This document shows, piece after piece, positions 56,900 to 64,000 of a stretch of DNA of 64,000 bases (its first letter is position 1; the number at the start of each line of letters is the position of its first letter). The notes beneath the pieces were generated by a model. That model did not search any database and had not been told where the DNA came from. It worked only from the letters and a program-made list of their open reading frames with translations. A program made the translations under genes and the position numbers. The DNA is taken from positions 3,410,001-3,474,000 of the forward strand of contig CASHTG010000015.1 in assembly GCA_949357655.1 (NCBI GenBank), in the 5' to 3' direction. The DNA comes from Parascedosporium putredinis (lineage: Eukaryota; Ascomycota; Sordariomycetes; Microascales; Microascaceae).

Positions 56900-58791
56900 T
56901 TATTCTTCCGTCTCCGCAACCTCCTCGATGGCATCACCCTCCTCATCATCCTCGTCAAAAGACCCCGCAGGGATCTCGTACAGGCGGACAATAGGCTTGT
57001 TGGGATCCTTGACGAGGATAAACTTCTCACCGCCATGTTGCAAGCACATGTCGGCAATGGTCCGGACGATGCCCCAACCGTTGGAAAGAGAGAGGTTCAT
57101 TTGCGTGGCGAAGTCCCTGGGCTTCCAGCCGACAACACCGAGGATAACGTGCTTGTCATTCGCACGGGGAGTAGCACGAGAGACAAAACTAAAGTAGCCG
57201 TGTTAGCGGGAAATTGCTTCAATGGGAATTTTCACGATAGAGAGGAAGCAAGGCGTCACTTACCCGAGCTTCATTAGGTCGGCCTTGGCTAGAATACTTT
57301 GAACGGTCCACCTGGCAAGTTTGCAGCTGTTGTTCTTCATCTCGGTGGCAACAACGGCACCGCGCTGGCTGACGAGCTTGGCCCTCCAGTCCAGAGCGCC
57401 ACCGCTGCCGGGAGCCTTGCTGTCGAACTCGTTAAGCGCCTTGACGGTGAGGAATTGATCGTCACCGCTAATCGCGTTCTTTTGGACAGCATCGAGCTCG
57501 GCTCGGACAATCAACGAAACGGGGTTTTCCTCGTTGGTGGAAAGGTCGAACCTCCTGTACTTGTAGACCTTGCTGGCAGGAGGATCGGTATCCTCAGAGG
57601 CGTTGTAGAAGGGGTTAGCGTTGGGCATCTCAACCTTGCGCTCGTTCTCGAGAACAACCTGGTTGGCAAAGTTGTGGTTGATGTAGGTGGCCTCCTCAGC
57701 AAGAGCACCGGGCTGGTTAATGGTGTCCTTGTTACCATCCGAAGCGTCCATGGGAGCATCCGCGGCATTTTCATTGACGGTAACCATATCGAGAGCGGCG
57801 TTGTCCCGCTTATCGAAGAAGACCTTGTTGCCTTGCCTGACGACGACGATATCCCAAGGGTAGACGGATCGGGGAGCACACATGAGCATGGACAGGACAT
57901 TGTCGGTGGCAAAGATGGTGGCCTCATCCTTGTCGGCGAGCTCCTGGATTACGGGATCGGAAGTAGTCGTGACATTGTACGCGGCACGGTCCAGCGCAGT
58001 GAGGCGCTTCTCCGTGCCCTTGACAGCGGGCTTGTCGAAGGATCGGTCGTAGTAGTGAAGGAAACCGTAGCTCTCAACATCCTCACCCTCATCAGCCTCG
58101 AGGTTAAGCTTGGAAAGGCGGTTGAAGTCAATCTCCTCCAAGAGTTGCCACTCGGCCTTGACGTTGACGCTGGCGTCTCGGTTTCGGGCAGGCTTGTCGT
58201 AGTCCCTCCAGCCGAAGCGACGGCCACCGCGGCCACCGGCGCTCGGCCTGCCAGCGCGATCATAGCCACCGTAGCCCTGCTGGCCTCCACGGCCGGATCT
58301 TTGAGTGTCTGTCGTCCCGTCCCCTGTCGCCACGGCCACCGCGTTGACCGCGGCCTCTTGTGAAAACGGCGCCACGTCCGTATCGGGTCTTGCCGCTGTC
58401 TCGCGTGTTGCTGACAACCGAGAAGCTTCCCTCGTCTTCGGTGGGGGAGCGTTAAAGATCACGGCATGGTTTGCGCCGTATACTTGTTGGTCTGCAGAGG
58501 GTTTAGAAAAGAATTCGTTAGCGGGCGACGCCAAGTCAAGCGGGCCGTTGGAAAGTAACCCGCTGGGCGGAGAGGATTCATACCACGATAGTTCCTGTTG
58601 TACTGGTTCCTTCCCCTGCCATCACGATCCTTGGAATCTGATGACCAGTCGGCGACACGGCTCAACTTGTCGCCTTTGGAGAAGGGGGCGTAGGGGACAC
58701 CGTTTAGGGTGATGTCGGAGGTGACGCTGCAGCCCCAGCCATCATCAGGCGGGCAGCTGTCGACAAGGTCGACGAGGCTCTTGACCGTCAT
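56900..58791 (-). CDS. Eukaryotic translation initiation factor 3 subunit d
   Basis: eIF3d is a peripheral eIF3 subunit near the mRNA exit channel; in animals it can bind the mRNA cap directly. Exon 1 (58791-58584) encodes [20 protein letters not shown], the family signature [19 protein letters not shown] and [10 protein letters not shown]. Exon 2 (58491-57264) starts [14 protein letters not shown] and continues through an RGG-type Arg/Gly linker to [39 protein letters not shown] and [20 protein letters not shown]. Exon 3 (57188-56900) carries [20 protein letters not shown] and an acidic tail. About 575 residues. Only the Arg/Gly linker is disturbed: one break near 58443-58450 and a compensating one near 58300, so the net phase is zero. 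It is convergent with PNO1 and lies in tandem with the bZIP gene. Confidence 0.95.
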
Positions 58792-59398
58792 TATCTCAAA
58801 AGTCTCGTTTGTATAGGTGAAGGAATCGCTAAAGGTTGGAACGTATGTCTCGCGACCTATCGAGATGGAACAAGGGTAAGAGGGCCAGAGGGGAATGGAT
58901 ACTACCGCCTTTCGAATAGCCTGCTTGCTCGCTAAGTAAAATCCAATTATTTGAAAATTCGTGTGGATGGCGGGGTGAGGTTTGTGTGGGGCAACAATGA
59001 GGTGGTACACCCGACACAGTGTCAAGTATGTCAGTTGCTTTCAGCTGCGGCGACGCCACTGTTCAAATGTGGCTGGTGCAAGTTCTTTTTGGTGAACTCA
59101 CGCCTACGCTAGATTGCAACATGACGATACGTCTTACTGCCCCAAGCCAAGTAATGCAGGCGACGAGGGGGAGGGGAAGGAGATAACGGACAGCGATGGA
59201 CACAAATAGAGCATTTCAACCTCTAGGCTTCAGACTTGCGGCTTTAGAAACAGTTTAAAAAAGCAATTAATACACTTCGGGGGAGGATGATAATCGCCAT
59301 CCACTACACTACATAAGTCCTTGAAACATTATCATTGCTGGTATTGGGGTTGAAACCTCGCCAAACGCCTCCCTGTGAAACATGAATAGATTGCGACA
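58792..59398. promoter_or_regulatory. Region between the bZIP gene end and eIF3d start
   Basis: About 600 bp holding the eIF3d promoter/leader and the bZIP 3' untranslated region, both on the minus strand. No coding sequence or known motif is identified. Confidence 0.45.
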
Positions 59399-61126
59399 TC
59401 AATAAGGCATGATTTCGGGCTTTGTCGAAAAGATATTCTCTAGCGCATCCCTGACCTCGAACTCTTCCATGACAGCACCAAAGCTAGTTCACAGGCATCA
59501 GTCTCAGTGTCAGATTCGAGGAAAAAGCGGGAAGCTACTCACCCATAGCACCGGACCTTGGAAGTGAGCTCTTCTGCGAGCTTAAGGAAATCCTCGGGCC
59601 GCAGTTCGTTGAATCTCGGATAGCCCAAGACCATTCCCCAGGCCATTACGGGAGTGATCTCTCCGTCGAGATCGAGTCTCTTGCTGAGATCTAGTAGAGT
59701 GGCAAGGTCGCCCTTGCTAAGCTCCCATGTGCGTTGACCTGAACTTAGGTCTCCGTTGACATGCGTATATCCAAAGGGGATATCTGGTGTGAGCTCCGGA
59801 AAAGGCTCCGGGGGACAGGATGCCATGAGGGCATGGCCACAAGGCTCGCCACCGGCGTCACCTGACCTCTCTAGTAGCCATGGGAGATGGGTCATGCAGG
59901 GCTTTTCGAGACTAAACGAGATATCAATGGATGATTTTCGTTAGCAAACCGACGCTTTTTTAGGACCTCTATCCATAGCCATGTACTCTGATTCTTCGTC
60001 ATCGCATTTGCGGGAAGGGTTGAGCGTATGGCAATAGTGACGCGAGAGGGTGTGGCAAGGATAGGTTGGATGACATGTTCTGTCCATCAACTCTTCTCAT
60101 GCGGGGAGGTGATAGGTAGGCGTTCGTGGGGTGGTTCTCGTACGTTAAGACGAAGTCAATGCCTGCCTGCTCATAATCTATGCCTCGACCAGCCTGCGCC
60201 TGCTGGGCAGTCAATTGTCGCAGCTGGCCCCCGCCCATCACCGGGTTTGGGCTCGGGTTTCGGTGGGAGTGCGGAGGCATGTGGGCCGATGGCGAAACTG
60301 AGGGCGCCGTCGACTGGGACGTGAGAGGGGGTGAAGGCGCTGTGGGAGCCTTGGGCGTAACTATGGCCGGAGATGCTGGCGGTCGAAGTATACCCGAGGC
60401 TAGCACTACGCGGGGGCGCCTCGTCTCTTGGGACATTTATACCGTTCTGAGCGAGAACGGTTTTGAGCTGCTTGTTTTCTTCCGAAAGCTTCTCCTTGTC
60501 TTGAGAAACATTGCTAAATATCTCCTTTAGTCTCAGTACTTCATCCTCGAGTGCCTTAATGTATAATTCTTTCCGTTCTCGGTGCGTCCTGTAGTAGCAC
60601 ACATGTCAGCTAAGCCCCACTTGACGATTGTTGAGACTGTCCAGGACAAGGAGGTAGGCAACGCGTTAGACAGAGAGGAGAGGGATCCAAAACCATACCG
60701 TTGCGCCTGTCTGTTTAATTCCTGTCTGCGAGTGAGGGCGGGCTTGCTGTCCGGTTTAGGCCCTCGTCGCTTTGGCGTGTTTCCATCCACTACAGATATC
60801 ACAGAGTGTAAGAATTCAGGCCCAAAGATAAAAATGCCAAGAACCCCGCCCTCCCCATCGGGGAGGACGAGCGGAGGGAATATTTGTTGTACCTCGAGTC
60901 TTTCGTCTCTCGGTTAGAGTCTTCAAAAGCCGAGATTCAGCGTCGATGGGTTCTTGTCTTCGTCTTGATCCATCACGTCGTCTTGCTGGTACAAATCGTA
61001 CGAGGGCGCGACAGCGGTGGCTAGTGAGCTATTCTTGTGGCGGTTGGACCCCGCGGGGGCAGTATGGAGCTTAAAGGGCTCCGCAAGTGAGGGCGGGGAC
61101 GGGTGGGCTGCTCCTGAGTCAGTCAT
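59399..61126 (-). CDS. AP-1-like bZIP transcription factor
   Basis: Nuclear DNA-binding regulator. Five exons on the minus strand: 61126-60893, 60789-60699, 60588-60144, 59911-59543 and 59483-59399. The N-terminus (MTDSGAAHPSPPSLAEPFKL) leads to KRRGPKPDSKPALTRRQELN, the basic region NRQAQRTHRERKE (split by an intron at QAQR) and a leucine zipper (LEDEVLRLKEIFSNVSQDKE, then LSEENKQLKTVLAQ). After a Ser/Pro linker come GRGIDYEQAGIDFVLTLEKP and GEPCGHALMASCPPEPFPEL, a C-terminal region shared by a fungal bZIP group. The end is FSTKPEIMPY. About 408 residues. Breaks: one base at 60925-60928 (GFLKTLTERRKTR restored), and a one-extra/two-missing change near 60235. The NxxAQR basic region is Yap/AP-1-like; the target genes are unknown. 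Confidence 0.9.
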
Positions 61127-62904
61127 GATCTCAAAAAGATGTGAAGAAGCCACGGCGGGCATTCTCCGTGAGGACTCGCTCAGGCGAGATGCAGAATTTC
61201 GGCCTTCGAAACCGCAGTACAAAAAGAGTGCGTAGGTTGTGGGCGCGTGGGTTGTGTGAGAGTCATGGTAGGAAACACGGGAATGAAAGCACGGCACGGC
61301 GCCCGACTGGGTCTATATGAAGTGAAAGAGAACTTATGGGCCAACGAAGGGGAGAGTCGGAATTCAATTACCTCGAAGCGAAGAACTGGAATGCAAGAGG
61401 CAGCAGGTGTTCAATGCCTGGTTCGAAGGGGTGATCCGGCAGAACGGGAAGCGGACGCAGGGTAGAAATAATTGGTTTGATGGTGAAGAAAGAGAGGAAA
61501 GATCGGGGGTTGAAACAGCAGGCATCAATTGATCGGTATCAGCCCCTTTGGCGTCGTCTTCTCCGGGAGAGCCGTCCTCAAGTACGATTGTAGGGCTGAT
61601 TGGGTCAGGTCAAGAATCGGGGACTACGAGGGTTTCGAGTCCGTCTGAAGAAGAGAAGGTTTGGAGGCAGTGCCCGGCTTGTTGGGTCCTCAGTCATCAA
61701 TCCGATCAAAATTGAGCCAAGGTTCGGCCTTTCGCTATTACTGAAACTTGACGAGCACAGCCGGTTCACCCAGCCTGGGGCCTCGTCACCCTGATTGGCG
61801 CAGGCCGCGTCAATCCGCTCCTTTTGCACTTGTGCACACGGATCTCCCTTCACTCAGAGTTCACTTTGTTCAAGAAAATTGATTTCATCCACGGATCAGT
61901 GTCACACCCCGGTTCTCGGTGCGGGGTTCGACGTTGCTCAAATACCCCTACACTAGTGCTTCGGGACCCCCAGCTGCCCACGCACGGGGGCCCAGTGGCC
62001 GGCCATGCGCAACAAGGTCACGAGCTTAAAATTTCCTCGAGTCAAGACACGGACCTAGATGCTTCTTTCTTGTCGTGGCTGTGGCCCGATGGACGCCGTC
62101 TTCTAGTTGAGCCATCGGCGGTTCTCCTCGATGCTTGACTAAACGCGATATATTTGCCAGGCGCTATACCTCAGTATATTCAGTGCCTATGGGGAGGGGC
62201 TAGAAAGGCGGAGACGTAATGGTTGACACCAGATCAGGTCTCAGATGTCTCGGGAGGCTGGAACCAAACATCAATTGCTGTCTGTGCCCTTTCTTCTGCA
62301 AGCCCGGCGCCGTGAGAAAGAACAACACGCTCCATGTTTCTCGCAGCTTAGCGCGTGGGGCAGAGGACATAGCACAGCTTGGGGGTAATAATATCTATGC
62401 CTAATTGATAGTTAATGCCGATCGGTCAAGTCAGTGGGTTCCGTTTGGACCCTCGATTGTTCGGTTCATGCCATCCTGCCGTCGCTGCTGACCTTCATTC
62501 CTATTGCATTGTGAAGCTGCACAGGTCCATCGCTCTTTCTCCATTTAGGATCCTTTTGCTTCCCAAGGTCCAACCTAATATCACCACCCAAGTCGGAGCA
62601 TGTTCACAGATAACAAAGGGAAGGAAAGTTGGACATTGTAGCAAGGTGCTCATGCTGCATGTTCAACGCGACTGCCGTCAAATCCCAGCCCGCCACACAA
62701 CTGACTCGACGCCTCACGCCCGCGGCTTCATCCCGCTTGCCCTCTCAGCTCCTCGCCGTGGCCCTTACATTTCAACTTCGACATTACTCCTTAGAAGCAC
62801 CAAGTATTCAGCACGTAATCTTCGATAAGAGTATATGCTTTTTTTTTTCTGTTTTCCTCTTCTTCGGTGCCCTCTTCGCTCTCATATATCACTCTAATTC
62901 GGCC
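61127..62904. promoter_or_regulatory. Divergent promoter region of bZIP and acyltransferase genes
   Basis: About 1.8 kb between two divergent start codons. No gene family is recognised. The frame of the acyltransferase is open upstream to about 62629, but that extension reads as random Arg/Ser-rich sequence followed by a T-rich hydrophobic artefact (near 62838-62870). I therefore regard it as leader. Confidence 0.45.
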
Positions 62905-63895
62905 ATGGTCGGTCACATCCTCACCCATGTTCGCGGCATTGCGATAGTTCTTCCTTGGGTTGCCAGCTTGTGCTTGGCTGATATCGCACTTTCGCTTCTT
63001 CTTCCTTTCCAGATTTTTGTCCCTGACCTCGTCTACGAGGCCTCATCGGTAATAGCATGGACCATTTGGCGGTGGATCCAGGTTATATTTGAAGTTTTCA
63101 ATGGAGCAGAAATCGTTATCTCGGGTGACCCTTTGCCCTACGGCGAATCCGCGGTGGTCGTTTCGAACCACGTTGCCTGGTGCGACTTCTTCACAATCCA
63201 GGCGCTAGCTGTGCGCTCCGGAATGCTCAGTCGTTGCCGCTATTTTGCCAAGATCCAGCTTCGTCTTGTCCCCTTCCTAGGATGGGGTCTTTGGGCCATG
63301 GGTATGCCCTTAGTAACACGAAATTGGCTCAAAGACAAGCGCGAACTAGACCGAGTTTTTGCAGGCATCGTTAAGAGGCGGTGGCCGACTTGTAAGTGCT
63401 CAAGGAATCCCAGGCGCCCTTCTCCCATTCTTCCTCGGCTTGCAAGCTAACCGAAACATAGGGCTGGTCAGCTTCAGCGAGGCAACTAGGTTTACAGAGG
63501 AAAAGTATGAGCAGTCCAAATTGTGGTGTAAAGAAAACGACAAGCCCCAGCCCAAGCATGCCCTTTATCCAAGAACAAAGGGGTTCATCACGACTGTGCA
63601 GCACCTACGACAAGCGCCCCAGATCAAAGCAGTGTACGATGTGACTATTGCCTATGCGCATAACGGGCAGTTTCTCCAGGCCCCGACAATGTGGGATACT
63701 ATCCGCCTGCCCGAATTGACGCGCACTTACGGCCATAAGTTCCATATCCACGCTCGCCGCTTTCTCATAGAAGACCTTCCAGAGACTGATGACGAGCTCG
63801 CGAAGTGGCTAGAGAATATTTGGGTCGAGAAAGGAGAATGGCTAGAGAAGAAAAAGGAAGAATGGGAGAGCTCATCGCCAAAGAAGCATGCATGA
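62905..63895 (+). CDS. HX4D lysophospholipid/1-acylglycerol acyltransferase
   Basis: PlsC-type acyltransferase that moves a fatty acyl chain from acyl-CoA to a lysophospholipid, expected in ER membrane. It resembles the eukaryotic LCLAT/AGPAT5 group (yeast Cst26/Psi1 is a relative). An N-terminal hydrophobic region (ALSLLLPFQIFVPDLVYEAS) precedes the catalytic motif SNHVAWCDFFTIQ, which matches HX4D. The substrate-binding motif is LVSFSEATRFT, with EATR in place of the usual EGTR. A later block reads GFITTVQHLRQAPQIKAVYD. One 70-nt intron (63392-63461) splits PT|W in phase. About 306 residues, with a Lys-rich hydrophilic C-terminus (KKHA end). The frame is undisturbed. The acyl acceptor cannot be told from sequence. 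Confidence 0.93.
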
Positions 63896-64000
63896 AGAGG
63901 GGCAGGTCCACGGAGAGTTAATCGTGCTGTTGAACGTAATTATCAGGTATTACTTAAGGATATTATCAAAGAGTATCCATAGATTATATTAAACCATCGT
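63896..64000 (+). other. 3' flank of the acyltransferase gene
   Basis: A/T-rich sequence after the stop codon, consistent with the 3' untranslated region. The window ends here. Confidence 0.5.

Noticed and set aside
62629..62904. N-terminal extension of the acyltransferase
   Set aside because: The extension is compositionally random and includes a T-rich stretch giving a false hydrophobic segment; the ATG at 62905 has a good context and gives normal length.

Overview
The window is nuclear DNA of a filamentous ascomycete, most likely a Sordariomycete. Genes carry short introns (about 70-190 nt) with GTAAGT/GTATGT-type donors and YAG acceptors. The gene set is typically fungal: Per1, a GH5 secreted glycosidase, alternative oxidase, a Crz1-type calcineurin-responsive factor, a HET-domain protein, Mdm31 and an AP-1-like bZIP. 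I support thirteen protein-coding genes and see no convincing tRNA, rRNA, transposon or CRISPR locus.

Layout: (1) 1.9-2.9 kb, a small predicted membrane protein (+). (2) 3.5-5.1 kb PER1 (-), divergent from a GH5 endo-beta-mannanase-like secreted enzyme at 6.7-8.1 kb (+). (3) 9.0-9.9 kb eIF3j/HCR1 (-). (4) A gene-poor stretch, then alternative oxidase at 15.1-16.4 kb (+), another gene-poor stretch with microsatellites and a structured element, then CRZ1 at 21.7-23.9 kb (+) and an MDR-type NADPH oxidoreductase at 26.0-27.4 kb (+). (5) About 9 kb without a recognisable gene. (6) 37.6-46.0 kb, a very large low-complexity gene made of about thirty Lys-rich/Trp-Asp/Glu-Pro repeat units (+). (7) A HET-domain protein at 47.4-49.6 kb (-). 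(8) A dense housekeeping block: MDM31 (-), PNO1 (+), eIF3d (-), a bZIP factor (-) and an HX4D acyltransferase (+).

The genes do not form one pathway. Several act in protein synthesis (eIF3j, eIF3d and the 40S assembly factor Pno1). Others act in mitochondrial function (AOX, Mdm31), in membranes and GPI anchors (Per1, acyltransferase), or in stress transcription (Crz1, bZIP).

A dominant technical feature affects every reading. Eleven of the thirteen genes are interrupted by one-base (sometimes two-base) frame changes. The homologous reading continues cleanly in another frame, and where a single base explains the change it is almost always one base missing from a short homopolymer run. Restoring one or two bases at each point makes the exon phases add up exactly in every smaller gene. 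PNO1 and the acyltransferase have none. I treat this as probable consensus error in the assembly rather than mass pseudogenisation, and annotate the genes as intact but frame-disrupted in this sequence.
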